A DNA stretch of 64,000 bases from Mucilaginibacter tolerans. GTDB lineage: Bacteria; Bacteroidota; Bacteroidia; Sphingobacteriales; Sphingobacteriaceae. Position 1 is the first letter of the stretch; the number at the start of each line of letters is the position of its first letter. The notes beneath the pieces are model-generated. The model ran no database searches. It saw nothing but the letters and a program-made list of their open reading frames with translations, and was not told the DNA's origin. Shown piece after piece: positions 35,564 through 45,415 of this stretch. The position numbers were made by a program, and so were the translations under genes. The DNA lies in contig NZ_JAUMKB010000006.1 in the NCBI RefSeq assembly GCF_030519375.1, positions 186,001 to 250,000 on the forward strand, read 5' to 3'.

Positions 35564-35672
35564 AACAGGATTAAAGTTGTACCCGATTTAAAAAAATCTG
35601 AAATAAAAGGGACGAATATTCGCCGTTAGGGATGAATGATAGAAGATTTGTGAAGAAGAGCAGAGTTGCGTA

Positions 35673-36413
35673 TTAGTTTTCGCTTATTCCCAGGGCCTTG
35701 AAGAGCTCTTCCCGGTATGATTTACCAATGGGAATCTTAGTTCCATTGACGGAAACTTCAGTAGGGAAAACGTCGTCTATAAGGTTAATGTTTACCGAAT
35801 AACAGCGATGGATACGCATGAACTTTTGCACATTGAGTTGTTCAATAAAGTCGTTTAACGTAGATCGGACCATCACTTTCTTTTGCGATTTAAGATGTAG
35901 TGTGACATAATTGGCATCACTCTCCAGGTAGAGTAAGTCGCTAAAAAATATTTTTCTGAACACATAACCGTCCCTTACAAACATGAACTCTTTCGCAGTA
36001 TGAGCGCTCCGTTGTTCCGGCTTTGTATCGCTACGATTACCGGCAAAATTGCTGAATGCGATTTCAATGGCAGCAAACAGTTCTTCTTTGGTAAAAGGTT
36101 TAACAATATAAGCATGGGGCCTTACTTTTTTTGCCCGGTCAATTGTTTCGCCATCGCTATTGGCGGTTAAAAAAATAAAAGGGATCGGGTGCAATTCATT
36201 CAGCTTTTCGGCTACATCGATCCCATCCTTTTTACCCGACAACTGGATATCCAGCAATAATAGGTCAGGCTTGTCCTTTTCCAGCATTTCTATCGCCTCT
36301 GTGTAATTTATCGCAGGCCCGCAGTGAGAATAACCCAATTCATTAAGCGTGTTTAAAATTGTTCTGGCTATTACCAGTTCATCCTCTACAATACCTATTT
36401 TTAAAACGCTCAT
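35673..36413 (-). CDS. LytTR-family response regulator
   Basis: The 246-residue protein has a receiver domain (about 1-120; VEDELVI, Asp in PDLLLLDIQLSG, Lys in YIVKPFTKEE) and a LytTR domain (about 145-240; LYLESDANYVTLH, FMRIHRCYSVNI). It is 5 bp downstream of a propeller-type sensor kinase and is the likely partner. The kinase is of another class than those of the two LytS-like pairs in this window. Confidence 0.93.
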   Translation of the reverse strand: MSVLKIGIVEDELVIARTILNTLNELGYSHCGPAINYTEAIEMLEKDKPDLLLLDIQLSGKKDGIDVAEKLNELHPIPFIFLTANSDGETIDRAKKVRPHAYIVKPFTKEELFAAIEIAFSNFAGNRSDTKPEQRSAHTAKEFMFVRDGYVFRKIFFSDLLYLESDANYVTLHLKSQKKVMVRSTLNDFIEQLNVQKFMRIHRCYSVNINLIDDVFPTEVSVNGTKIPIGKSYREELFKALGISEN

Positions 36414-36418
36414 CTGCT

Positions 36419-39400
36419 TTAGTCTTCTTGCTTACGTAAATTGCGGTTAGTAAAATTAATGATAAATACAGCGCCGTTCTTATAATCGTATTTCACCCGG
36501 CCCCCAATTTGCCGGCTAAGATCATGGATCAATTGCATACCCAGAGTTGTTGTGCGGGTCAGATCAAAATCCGACGGCAAACCCGGACCATTGTCAGAAT
36601 AGATCAACTCATATTTACCTTCATCCATAACGCGAATTTCGATATCTATTTCTCCTTTCGCTACACCATTGAATGCGTATTTGAAAGAATTGGATAGCAA
36701 TTCATTCATAATTAACCCAAGCGGGACAGCCGAATCAATATCAAGGTACAACACGGGCACTGCCACATTCATTGATATCTTATTTTGCTTCTTATATACA
36801 CTCTCCACCTGACGGGATAAGTCATCTACAAAGCGTTTCAACTCAATGCTGCTCAGGTTTTCAAACTGATACAGGTTTTGATGTATCAGAGCTATGCTCC
36901 GAACACGGTTGCGCCCCTCCATTAATGCATCTTTTGCGGCATCGTCATTCACAGTTTTACTTTGCAACTCCAGCAGACCCGAAATAACCTGCAAATTATT
37001 CTTAACACGGTGATGGATTTCTTTCATCAGCACATCTTTTTCCGATAGCAATTCGGCCTGTTCTGATAATGATTGCTTCAACTGACCTGTTCTCTCGTTT
37101 ACCGTTTGTTCCAATTTATTTTTTTCTATGGCTAATTGTCTCGTTCTCCACTTTATTATCCAATAAATTGTGGCTATTAATACCAGTGTAAGTAATGTAA
37201 CAAACCACCATTTAAAGTAGAATGGCTTTAAAACCAGCAATGGAATAGTTAACTCGCTTTTACTCCACGCCCCTTCGCGGTTTTGCGCTTTGATATGCAA
37301 CAGGAGTGTCCCGTATGGCAGCCCGCTGATGCGGATCGAGTTTTCATTGATATAGTTCCAATCTTTATCTACGCCATCGATTTTGTAAGCATAATGATGT
37401 ACCTCGTCCCTAGCATAATCCAGTAACTGAAATTCAAGGGTGAAAAAGCGGTCGGTAGGCGCCAGCGTGATTTGCGAGGAAGTAAGCAAATCATTGGTTT
37501 TATTAATCAGCTTGTTTTGGGAGCCTACAAACTGGTTAAAAGCAATGATACGCAAAGGCACGTTTAAGGATTGAACATCTGTTCTGAAATCTGCAGGATT
37601 AAAAGCGACGATGCCGTCCAACCCGCCAAAAAAGAGCCGGCCGTCTTTCGCCTTAAAAGACGAGGTTCTGTTAAACTCGTTGTTTGTAATGCCATCTGTG
37701 GTGGTATAGGTATTGACAGAAAACGTTTTTTTGTTGAAACGGACAAGGCCGTAATCAGAGCTGATCCAAAGGTTATGATATTGATCCGGTTCAATCCGGT
37801 ACAACACATCCGACGGAAAACCGCTGGCAATATTGAATTGCTGAAATGTATTTGCTTTTCTGTCCCAGCGGTATAAACCTTCTCCGTTTGTGGCCAGCCA
37901 GAAAATACCGTCGTTGTCAGCATATGCGTCCTGTAAATTAAGCTGGGAAATTAAGGGCGACTGATCATTGGCAACGGACCATTGATCATCATGGTCATTC
38001 TTAATCTTGTATAACCCATTTTCTGCGACTGCCCATATTCTGCCTGCTCCATCCTTAAAAAATCTATATACAAACTTCGCTTCCGGCTGCTTTTTTGATT
38101 CGTAATGAAGTGAATCAAACCTTTTGCTGTTGGAGTTGAAAATTGTAAACCCGTTCGTTCGTCCCAACAACAGCAAGCTATCATTTGCCGAGAACATCGA
38201 CCATATTTCATTCCTTTGACTATCCGGATATTTAGAGAGTGTATTATTCTTAACATCATACCCGTACAGGTTATAACCACCGCAATACAAGGACGAATGA
38301 TGATTGATAAGTGCATATTTGTATTGATCATCAGTGGCGTTTTGCATTCGGCTACCTTGTTGCTGGAAGATATGGGTCCATATATTTGCCACAACTCTGC
38401 CGGTTTCATCAGCGTATATACCCCTGGCCTGGTTGTTTTTTTCGACAGATTGTTGTTTGGTGGTAAAGTAGGGTTTAAACCGGTTCTTTTCTATCTTCAA
38501 CTGCAACACGCCGAGCGAGGTGCAAAGCCAAAGGTTTCCAAAATTATCGGGGAAAAGCTTGTATATAAATAAATTTTCGAAGGTTTTTATTTCTGATTTT
38601 GAAACTATTTGAAAAAAGACATTTTCATTCCATAGGTAAAGCGCGTCTGTGCCGATATATAATATGCAGGATTTGCCGTCCGTAGAGCTTGCTGCCTGGT
38701 ACCAATATTTTGCTTTTAGACTGTCTGTATTAAATCCTTTTACATTGGCTGGAAACTTACTATCACCTCCATGCGTTATCATACCGATACTAAATGTATT
38801 GGGTTGCACGGCAGTTGTATAAGTAATTAAAAGATCGTGCTGACTGTTGAAACCGACAGGCCATGATCTGAGCGCATCTTTTTGTGTAAAGCCAATCACG
38901 GTATCCGGCGTTACTAAATACTGGGTGGTCTGGTTGAATATTTTCAACAACGCTTTTCCCATGCCGAACATACAGAAGGGGCCTGTAGCCCGATAATCTA
39001 AAGAGGATAAGGCATCCGGTTTATCCCAGTCTTTCATTTCATAGCGAAGCGTAAATCCCTTTTTGGAAGTATATTGCCAAAGCCTGAAAGGATGTGCTGC
39101 GAGGAAATCAATTTGATTAGTGCCGTCATTCGATATCCAGTAAACATCCTGCTCTTTGAAAGGAAGGTTGGGGAAAGCGGCGGTAAGTGTTTTAACCTCC
39201 TGCGTAACTGCATTCATTACATCCACCTTACCATTAGTGGTGAGCTGGAATCCGGTGCTGCCGTATTCAATGAAAACATTATTGGCATCATCCTTTGCCA
39301 ATTGAACTACTTTGTTTTCCTGCAGATGATTTCGCTGACGGGTAAAAAGCAAACAGTTTTTACCATCATAACGGTTTAGGCCATTGCGCGTGCCAAACCA

Positions 39401-39595
39401 CATGAAGCCTGCCTTATCCTGCAAACCGCAAAAAACTTCATGCGAGGCGAGTCCATCTTCTATAGAGATCAGCCTTTTGTTGACAGTATATTCTGCGCGA
39501 GTATTATGTTCGGGGTTTCCCTGTCCAAAAGCAACAGAAGCGGCTATCGCTAAAAACAGAATAAGCGCAATGCGAAAAAAAGTAAAGCGGCCCAT
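36419..39595 (-). CDS. Propeller-type sensor histidine kinase (Reg_prop, Y_Y_Y, HisKA_2)
   Basis: The 1058-residue kinase has a signal peptide and two large periplasmic beta-propellers with repeats such as GLASHEVFCGLQDKAGFMWFGTRNGLNRYDG and WISSDYGLVRF (about 30-680). A Y_Y_Y domain (about 700-780), one membrane helix (about 795-815) and a coiled coil follow. The phosphoacceptor region MKEIHHRVKNNLQVISGLLELQ (split here; His near 858) is of the HisKA_2 type, followed by HATPase (NELLSNSFKYAF, DNGPGLP). Such receptors usually sense glycans. No glycan-utilisation genes are adjacent, so the ligand is unknown. Confidence 0.93.
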   Translation of the reverse strand: MGRFTFFRIALILFLAIAASVAFGQGNPEHNTRAEYTVNKRLISIEDGLASHEVFCGLQDKAGFMWFGTRNGLNRYDGKNCLLFTRQRNHLQENKVVQLAKDDANNVFIEYGSTGFQLTTNGKVDVMNAVTQEVKTLTAAFPNLPFKEQDVYWISNDGTNQIDFLAAHPFRLWQYTSKKGFTLRYEMKDWDKPDALSSLDYRATGPFCMFGMGKALLKIFNQTTQYLVTPDTVIGFTQKDALRSWPVGFNSQHDLLITYTTAVQPNTFSIGMITHGGDSKFPANVKGFNTDSLKAKYWYQAASSTDGKSCILYIGTDALYLWNENVFFQIVSKSEIKTFENLFIYKLFPDNFGNLWLCTSLGVLQLKIEKNRFKPYFTTKQQSVEKNNQARGIYADETGRVVANIWTHIFQQQGSRMQNATDDQYKYALINHHSSLYCGGYNLYGYDVKNNTLSKYPDSQRNEIWSMFSANDSLLLLGRTNGFTIFNSNSKRFDSLHYESKKQPEAKFVYRFFKDGAGRIWAVAENGLYKIKNDHDDQWSVANDQSPLISQLNLQDAYADNDGIFWLATNGEGLYRWDRKANTFQQFNIASGFPSDVLYRIEPDQYHNLWISSDYGLVRFNKKTFSVNTYTTTDGITNNEFNRTSSFKAKDGRLFFGGLDGIVAFNPADFRTDVQSLNVPLRIIAFNQFVGSQNKLINKTNDLLTSSQITLAPTDRFFTLEFQLLDYARDEVHHYAYKIDGVDKDWNYINENSIRISGLPYGTLLLHIKAQNREGAWSKSELTIPLLVLKPFYFKWWFVTLLTLVLIATIYWIIKWRTRQLAIEKNKLEQTVNERTGQLKQSLSEQAELLSEKDVLMKEIHHRVKNNLQVISGLLELQSKTVNDDAAKDALMEGRNRVRSIALIHQNLYQFENLSSIELKRFVDDLSRQVESVYKKQNKISMNVAVPVLYLDIDSAVPLGLIMNELLSNSFKYAFNGVAKGEIDIEIRVMDEGKYELIYSDNGPGLPSDFDLTRTTTLGMQLIHDLSRQIGGRVKYDYKNGAVFIINFTNRNLRKQED

Positions 39596-39737
39596 GATAG
39601 CATTGAAGGTACATTATATTATTCAAAAGCTTTAAAGTCCGCTAAAAAGTCCATAGTCTTTATTTCACAATCTGGGACTACTACGTGCCGTAATCAAATT
39701 GAAATGTAATATTTGCTTAATACGAAACCGATGCGAA

Positions 39738-39765
39738 TTGCTTTCGTAAAAAGTGGTTATATTTG
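39738..39765 (+). promoter_or_regulatory. Possible promoter of the acyltransferase/E1-nitroreductase cluster
   Basis: TTG (39738-39740), 17 bp and TATATTTG (39758-39765) fit the Bacteroidota consensus, with a slightly short spacer. The rest of the 298 bp between the divergent kinase (start 39595) and the small ORF at 39894 is AT-rich, with two AAAGTCC words 13 bp apart (39635-39660). Confidence 0.45.
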
Positions 39766-39893
39766 CGTTACCTCAGCCTCGTCGATCATAAACTACGGTT
39801 TATTGTCATCATCAAAATTTTTATTAAAAGGTTTAGCATTACTTACTAAAAGGATAAGTATTGCATAACGTGCGCGAGTATAATTCGGTATAA

Positions 39894-40043
39894 ATGAATT
39901 ACGTGGAGTCAGGGTGCATTTCTGCTTTCAGGAGCATTAATGACGTTTGGGCAATAGTTTTTGTTATAGATAAAATGTCTGCATTACCCCTTTTTGCAGC
40001 ACTATTTGGTATAAAATATCCAATTAAAGAACCGGCTGAATAA
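39894..40043 (+). CDS. Possible 49-residue peptide ahead of the acyltransferase
   Basis: An ATG at 39894 opens a 49-codon frame ending at TAA 40041-40043, 9 bp before the next ATG. The peptide has a central hydrophobic stretch (VWAIVFVIDKMSALPLF) and a KYPIKEPAE tail. No Shine-Dalgarno site is seen, which is normal here. It may be a real small protein, an upstream control ORF or chance. The tight spacing with the next gene is the main argument in favour. Confidence 0.4.
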   Translation: MNYVESGCISAFRSINDVWAIVFVIDKMSALPLFAALFGIKYPIKEPAE

Positions 40044-40052
40044 TTACTACAT

Positions 40053-40862
40053 ATGGATGAAGGCTTGCATAGGGATCGACCTGTAGTAAGGTTAAGAGCG
40101 TTTCGGGCAATTGACGACCCCGTTGCCTGCGAGCTTTTTATTGAAGGGCACACACATGTATTGACAAGTATAGGGGTAACCAAAGTCACCTCGTCCAGGC
40201 ATGAATGGACCAGTAATCCGGCGGCTTTCGTCATTATTGTTGAATCGTTGGACGGTAAAAAAGTATATGGCGGCGCTCGCGTACAAGTAGCGGGTGGTAC
40301 TGAGCCTTTGCCCATTGAACAAGCCACTGTTGGATTGGATTCATCCGTTATTAAGCTCGTATGGAAATATGCGCAGTTTGGCACCGGAGAAATATGCGGC
40401 TTATGGAACTCGCGCGAAATAGCAGGTTATGGTATTGGCAGTATATTTTTAACCCGGGCCGCGGTAGCAATTTCCACCCAGATCGGTTTGACTTCGCTTT
40501 TTGCATTGTGTGCCCAGTATACGGTCGCCATGGCACAGAGTGTAGGCTATCACCTTGAAAATAGTGTCGGCAACAGTGGTACATTTTATTATCCCAAAAT
40601 GGATCTTCTGGCCACTGCTATGCTGCATGAAGATATTGAAACGCTTACCACTGCACAGGATGAAGACCGGAATGCCATATTAAAATTAAGGGAAAGCTTA
40701 AATCTTATCCGGATAGAAGTGCTGCGAAAAAAGTCGATCGAGATACACTACGAGCTGAAAATTCCTCACCTCGAAAACTGGGATCTTCAGGCCACAATCG
40801 CAAATGCTAAAAGGACTTTTAAAGAAAAAGACTGGACCGAAGCACGGCTCAATTTATTGTAG
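40053..40862 (+). CDS. GNAT-fold acyltransferase, FeeM/LuxI-like by shape
   Basis: The 269-residue protein shows GNAT features: an N-terminal helix-strand part, the strand VYGGARVQV (about 71-79), an acyl-CoA loop of the form REIAGYGIGSIF (about 125-136), a helix TRAAVAISTQIGLTSLFALCAQYTVAMAQ and a final strand FYYPKMDLLATAML. A C-terminal helical tail of about 70 residues is extra. The arrangement recalls FeeM-type N-acyl amino-acid synthases and autoinducer synthases, but a specific substrate cannot be read. It is first in a co-directional set with the E1/nitroreductase fusion and signal-transduction genes. Confidence 0.65.
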   Translation: MDEGLHRDRPVVRLRAFRAIDDPVACELFIEGHTHVLTSIGVTKVTSSRHEWTSNPAAFVIIVESLDGKKVYGGARVQVAGGTEPLPIEQATVGLDSSVIKLVWKYAQFGTGEICGLWNSREIAGYGIGSIFLTRAAVAISTQIGLTSLFALCAQYTVAMAQSVGYHLENSVGNSGTFYYPKMDLLATAMLHEDIETLTTAQDEDRNAILKLRESLNLIRIEVLRKKSIEIHYELKIPHLENWDLQATIANAKRTFKEKDWTEARLNLL

Positions 40863-40924
40863 CGAAACATTGGTTCCCTGGCAAACTTTTTCGTGACAAT
40901 TAAATTATATTTGCTTATAGTTTT

Positions 40925-43231
40925 ATGAATCCTATCGAAGAACTCATTACACATCCTGAAAAATCAGGTAATATTTATACTCCTATCATTCTGAGGCTCA
41001 ATAAGCCGGAGGATAAGAAAACATACGACAGACTCTTATCTGAAAAGATCGCGTTGTTTATCTCAGACGAAATAGAAAGCCAGTTAAAGGAGCTTATCAA
41101 AAGCCAAAGGCCCTGGGTGAGGATAAAACACGATGAGTATCCCGGACTGATCGCTAACTATCTTAATGGAATAGATATTAATACTTATGGTGTTTGGGTT
41201 TATTATCCCTGGAGCCGCAGGCTGGTCCATTTGCTGGATGAGGAAGAGTTTACAGAGGTTCGCACCAACCGTAATCAATATAAAATTACACGCCGCGAAA
41301 GAGACCAACTGGCCACAAAAAAGATCGGTATTATCGGTCTTTCCGTCGGGCAGTCTATCGCGCTTACACTATCTATGGAGCGGGGATTCGGCGAATTACG
41401 CCTAGCAGATTTTGATATACTTGAACTGAGCAATCTAAACCGTATTCGTACGGGTGTACACAACCTTGGTGTGCCTAAAGTAGTTATTGCTGCGCGTGAA
41501 ATAGCCGAGATCGACCCATTCCTTAAGGTAACTTGCTTCTTTGATGGCCTGACCGACGCAAATATGGATGATTTTTTTACCGGTGGGGGCAAACTGGATA
41601 TTCTGGTAGACGAATGCGACGGCTTAGACATTAAGATACTCGCCCGATACAAGGCCCGTGAACTACGCATACCAGTGTTAATGGATACCAGCGACCGAGG
41701 CATGCTGGATATCGAGCGTTTTGACCTGGAACCTGACCGCCCATTGCTGCATGGCACGGTTAGCGGGATCAATCCTCAAAACATTAAGGAATTATCCAAC
41801 GAAGATAAGGTGCCCGTTATCCTGCAAATGCTTGGTGTAGACAATATATCATCACGCGCCAAAGCGTCAATGGTTGAAGTGGAGCAAAGCATTAATACCT
41901 GGCCCCAGCTAGCCAGTTCGGTAGCATTGGGTGGTGCAGCGGGCGCCGATACGTGCAGGCGAATATTGCTGGACCAGTTCCGGGCATCAGGTAGATATTA
42001 TATCGATTTTGATCAGATTGTTAGCGATACCAAAATAAATCTTGCACCACAAACTAACAGAAGTAATCCGTTCAAACCGCTTTCGGAAGAAGAAATGCAA
42101 AGGCTGGCAAAACAAGTATCCGCCGAGACCAGCCCTTCGGATATCATGCCATCGGACCAGGTCATTAAGGACCTGGTTAATGCGGCTTGCGCAGCTCCTT
42201 CAACCGGGAATGATCAGCCCTGGAAATGGCTTTACCATCATGGTACACTTTATCTGTTCCATGATGAACACCGCTCTTTCTCATTTGGCGATTACCGTAA
42301 CATAGCGTCCTATATTTCCTTTGGGGCAGCTTATGAAAATTTGAATATCCATGCGCTGAAGCAGGGCCTCGAACCCTATTACAAATTTGTTGCCAGAGAT
42401 GGCAGCAAGATGGTTGCCGTAATCCGCTTTAGAGCAATTGAAAATAAACTATTAGTTCAACAGCTTGAGCCACTGGACAAGGCAATATTTAAACGACTTA
42501 CCAACCGTAACCAAGCCCCTAAGGCAAACATCCAATCCGATATTTATCAGCAACTGATTTTGTTCGCCGAGTCGATACCGGGGGCAAAACTCCAGGTGTT
42601 TACGGATGAAACCGTACTTAGTGAGCTGGCAGGAATCATTGGCTTCTGTGACCGGGTAAGATTACTAAGCAAAGAAGGCCACTTTGATTTTGTTCATCGA
42701 GAAATGCGGTGGACCGGCGATGAGGCCGAAAAAAGCCGGGACGGTATTGATGTCAAAACACTTGGTCTGAGCAATTCGCAAATGGCAGCGCTTGGTGTTA
42801 TTAAAAGCGAACAGGTAATCAGTACCATTAACGACCTGGACGGCGGTAAGGCATTGGATATGCTGGCCAAACGTACTGTATCAACGGCGTCTGCACTTTG
42901 CCTGCTTACTTTACCTAAACATGAATTAAAGAGCTTTTTTGAAGGAGGCAGGGCGATGGAACGTTTATGGCTGGCAGCTACCAATCTTGGATTAGCCATT
43001 CATCCGTTGATATCACCACTGTATTTATTCCCGCGAGTTGTTTATGGAAATGGAGAAGGTCTCGATCCAAAATTTGTACCTGTTTTACGGGATTTACGTA
43101 AAAAGTTTTGTGAGCTGACCGATATGGATGATGACCGTGCAGAAGTGTTCCTGGCTAAAATTGCAATTGCTCCTGAGCCGGAGTTAAAGAGTTTCAGATT
43201 ACCTTTAGAGAAAATGCTTATAATAGAATAA
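40925..43231 (+). CDS. E1/ThiF - nitroreductase fusion (Rv1355c family)
   Basis: The 768-residue protein joins two enzyme folds. Residues about 110-380 form an E1/ThiF adenylating domain with the nucleotide loop IGIIGLSVGQSIALTL (about 133-148), LADFDILELSNLNRIRTG and DECDGLDIK. Residues about 415-750 form a nitroreductase-like FMN domain opening with CAAPSTGNDQPWKW (about 420). Rv1355c is the M. tuberculosis namesake; its reaction is unknown. One idea is adenylation of a carboxyl followed by flavin redox chemistry. No free ubiquitin-like or ThiS-like partner is visible, apart from the 49-residue ORF. Confidence 0.85.
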   Translation: MNPIEELITHPEKSGNIYTPIILRLNKPEDKKTYDRLLSEKIALFISDEIESQLKELIKSQRPWVRIKHDEYPGLIANYLNGIDINTYGVWVYYPWSRRLVHLLDEEEFTEVRTNRNQYKITRRERDQLATKKIGIIGLSVGQSIALTLSMERGFGELRLADFDILELSNLNRIRTGVHNLGVPKVVIAAREIAEIDPFLKVTCFFDGLTDANMDDFFTGGGKLDILVDECDGLDIKILARYKARELRIPVLMDTSDRGMLDIERFDLEPDRPLLHGTVSGINPQNIKELSNEDKVPVILQMLGVDNISSRAKASMVEVEQSINTWPQLASSVALGGAAGADTCRRILLDQFRASGRYYIDFDQIVSDTKINLAPQTNRSNPFKPLSEEEMQRLAKQVSAETSPSDIMPSDQVIKDLVNAACAAPSTGNDQPWKWLYHHGTLYLFHDEHRSFSFGDYRNIASYISFGAAYENLNIHALKQGLEPYYKFVARDGSKMVAVIRFRAIENKLLVQQLEPLDKAIFKRLTNRNQAPKANIQSDIYQQLILFAESIPGAKLQVFTDETVLSELAGIIGFCDRVRLLSKEGHFDFVHREMRWTGDEAEKSRDGIDVKTLGLSNSQMAALGVIKSEQVISTINDLDGGKALDMLAKRTVSTASALCLLTLPKHELKSFFEGGRAMERLWLAATNLGLAIHPLISPLYLFPRVVYGNGEGLDPKFVPVLRDLRKKFCELTDMDDDRAEVFLAKIAIAPEPELKSFRLPLEKMLIIE

Positions 43232-43276
43232 ATTAAACCCTATTACCTGTCATGCTACTGGCAGAACCTGATTTAC

Positions 43277-45403
43277 ATGAAAAGGATCATTTTTTTACTG
43301 CTGATTTTACTAATAGCGCCCGCTGCAAAACTGGCTGCGCAATCGCCCGTAGCTTTTACCGGCGAGAACACCATCATTGGTAAAAATGTATCTATACTAA
43401 AAGACAGCGCAAACCATTATGATTTGCAAACCGCCAGCAAATCAACCGCTTTCGTGCCATCATCTATCGAAACGCCCAACCTGCAGTTAAGTAAATCGGC
43501 ATTCTGGCTTAAGTTTTCCATTCACAATAAATCATCATCCGACCGACTGTTGCTGGCGCTTGATTACCCCACACTTTCTGTATGTGACTTTTATTACCCT
43601 GAGAATGGCCATTATCAGGTACAAAAACTTTCCGATACTTTACCATTCGGGCAAAGGAAATATCAGCATCAAAACTTTTTGTTTGATCTTAAATTACCTA
43701 AAGACAGTACTGCCACCTATTACCTGCGTGTAAAAAGCTCTGAGCAGATGGTGTTACCACTTATCGTTGGAGAACCGGCGCAAATTGCCCAGTCCCTGCT
43801 TGTGAAAAATATCCTATGGGGGATTTTTATTGGGCTAATTGTTGTAATGGTGGCCTATAACTTCTTTATTTATCTTTTTACCAGGGACCACAGTTATGTA
43901 TGGTATGTATTATATGTTTCGTTCATAGGTCTTACGCAAACTACCTTAAGCGGTTATACTTATCATTTCCTGTTCCCGCAAATGCCTTTACTCTTCCATA
44001 AGAGTATTATTATTTTCCCGGCGCTGGCAGGTATTTCGGCAATGATGTTCGTTAGGGAATTTTTGGATACTAGAAATCGGACACCAACACTACACAAAAT
44101 TTTCCCGGTAGCCATCATTTTGTATAGCTGCGCTATTATATTCCGGCTGGCAGGTGTTGACCAGGTGAGCTACCGAATGATCGATATCTCTGCAATCTGT
44201 ACTACATTTCTTATTTACGCGGTTGCAGTAAAAATATCCCGCCAGGGTTACAGGCCGGCACGGTATTTCCTGTTTGCCTGGACTATCTTTTTTGCGGGCA
44301 TCCTTATGTTCACCTTGCGCAACCTCGGCGTATTACCATATAATAGCTTCACCAATTACACCATGGAATCAGGCATCGCTATTGAAGTTACCTTGCTTTC
44401 TATTGCGCTGGCCGATCGTATCAATGTTTTGAAAAGGGAAAAAGAACTATCACAAGCCGAAGCCTTGCGCACAGCCCACGAAAATGAAAGGATCATAAGA
44501 GAGCAAAATACGTTTCTTGAAATAAGGGTTAAAGAACGTACTTCCGAATTGAACACCGCGCTGGAAGATCTGAAACAAGCACAATCCCAACTGATCGAAC
44601 AGGAAAAAATGGCTTCATTGGGTCAGTTAACTGCCGGCATAGCGCACGAAATCAATAACCCCATCAATTTTGTTACATCCAATGTCTCTCCTTTGCGCAG
44701 AGACATAGATATGATATTTGATGCGATCAACTTTATGGAAGATGTTGCGCTATCAGACACCACACCCGACAGCAAAAGGGCACAGTTGGAAGAGTATAAA
44801 GAAGAGCAGGAACTTGATTATCTTCAAACAGAGATCAAACATCTGCTTAACGGCGTTTATAATGGCGCTTCCCGGACTGCCGAGATCGTAAAAGGCCTCA
44901 GAATATTTTCCCGTCTTGATGAAGACGATCTTAAACAGGCCGACCTGAATGAAGGGATTGATTCATCGATGATCATTCTTAACAATCAGCTGGGTGGCAT
45001 AAACGTCATACGGGAATATGGCGACTTACCGCTGGTAGAATGTTACCCCGGTAAACTCAACCAGGTTTTTCTCAATATTTTGTCCAATGGGATTTACGCA
45101 GTTCATAAACGTTTTGGGGATGAGAGCGGAGGCGAGATAAAGATAAGCACCAGTGTTGGTCACGATAATGTTCAGATCAGTATTAAAGATAATGGCATAG
45201 GTATAGATGAAGAAACACAGAAAAAGATATTCGACCCATTCTTTACAACAAAGGACGTAGGCGAAGGCACCGGTTTGGGTATGTCTATCGCATATAATAC
45301 CATCAAAAAGCATAACGGTTCAATCAGGATAAACTCCTCGGCTGGCAATGGTGCAGAATTTATAATTACGCTGCCTGTACAACATGTGATCAAAATAAAT
45401 TAA
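43277..45403 (+). CDS. 7TM-DISM sensor histidine kinase
   Basis: The 708-residue kinase has a signal peptide, an extracytoplasmic 7TMR-DISMED2 domain (about 30-165; FWLKFSIHNKSSSDRLLLAL), seven membrane helices of the 7TM-DISM type (about 175-375) and a coiled coil. A HisKA domain with GIAHEINNPINF (His near 457) and an HATPase domain (GKLNQVFLNILSNGIYA, FDPFFTTKDVGEGTGLGMS) follow. DISMED2 domains often bind carbohydrates or small carboxylates. It follows the fusion enzyme by 45 bp and precedes two further signalling genes with gaps of 12 and 2 bp, so it is part of that operon. Confidence 0.93.
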   Translation: MKRIIFLLLILLIAPAAKLAAQSPVAFTGENTIIGKNVSILKDSANHYDLQTASKSTAFVPSSIETPNLQLSKSAFWLKFSIHNKSSSDRLLLALDYPTLSVCDFYYPENGHYQVQKLSDTLPFGQRKYQHQNFLFDLKLPKDSTATYYLRVKSSEQMVLPLIVGEPAQIAQSLLVKNILWGIFIGLIVVMVAYNFFIYLFTRDHSYVWYVLYVSFIGLTQTTLSGYTYHFLFPQMPLLFHKSIIIFPALAGISAMMFVREFLDTRNRTPTLHKIFPVAIILYSCAIIFRLAGVDQVSYRMIDISAICTTFLIYAVAVKISRQGYRPARYFLFAWTIFFAGILMFTLRNLGVLPYNSFTNYTMESGIAIEVTLLSIALADRINVLKREKELSQAEALRTAHENERIIREQNTFLEIRVKERTSELNTALEDLKQAQSQLIEQEKMASLGQLTAGIAHEINNPINFVTSNVSPLRRDIDMIFDAINFMEDVALSDTTPDSKRAQLEEYKEEQELDYLQTEIKHLLNGVYNGASRTAEIVKGLRIFSRLDEDDLKQADLNEGIDSSMIILNNQLGGINVIREYGDLPLVECYPGKLNQVFLNILSNGIYAVHKRFGDESGGEIKISTSVGHDNVQISIKDNGIGIDEETQKKIFDPFFTTKDVGEGTGLGMSIAYNTIKKHNGSIRINSSAGNGAEFIITLPVQHVIKIN

Positions 45404-45415
45404 AGCCGAAACTTT

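Noticed and set aside
35432-35629. Plus-strand open frame of 65 codons
   Set aside because: It is the complement of the frameshifted zinc-ribbon gene, whose CxxC motifs on the minus strand are far more convincing.
35639-35660. LytTR-type operator at the third LytTR regulator locus
   Set aside because: The only repeated word upstream of the kinase at 39595 (AAAGTCC) has a 13-bp period, which does not fit the two-turn spacing.
37951-38409. Second minus-strand frame of 152 codons inside the propeller kinase gene
   Set aside because: Out-of-frame reading of propeller repeats; the main 1058-codon frame is continuous and conserved in pattern.
39899-40384. Minus-strand open frame of 161 codons across the start of the acyltransferase gene
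   Set aside because: It covers the opposite strand of a good plus-strand gene and its upstream region, is rich in Ser/Cys/Pro/Thr as antisense frames are, and has no recognisable motif.
41275-41772. Minus-strand open frame of 165 codons inside the E1/nitroreductase gene
   Set aside because: Composition rich in Ser and Arg and complete overlap with conserved E1 motifs on the plus strand show it is antisense noise.
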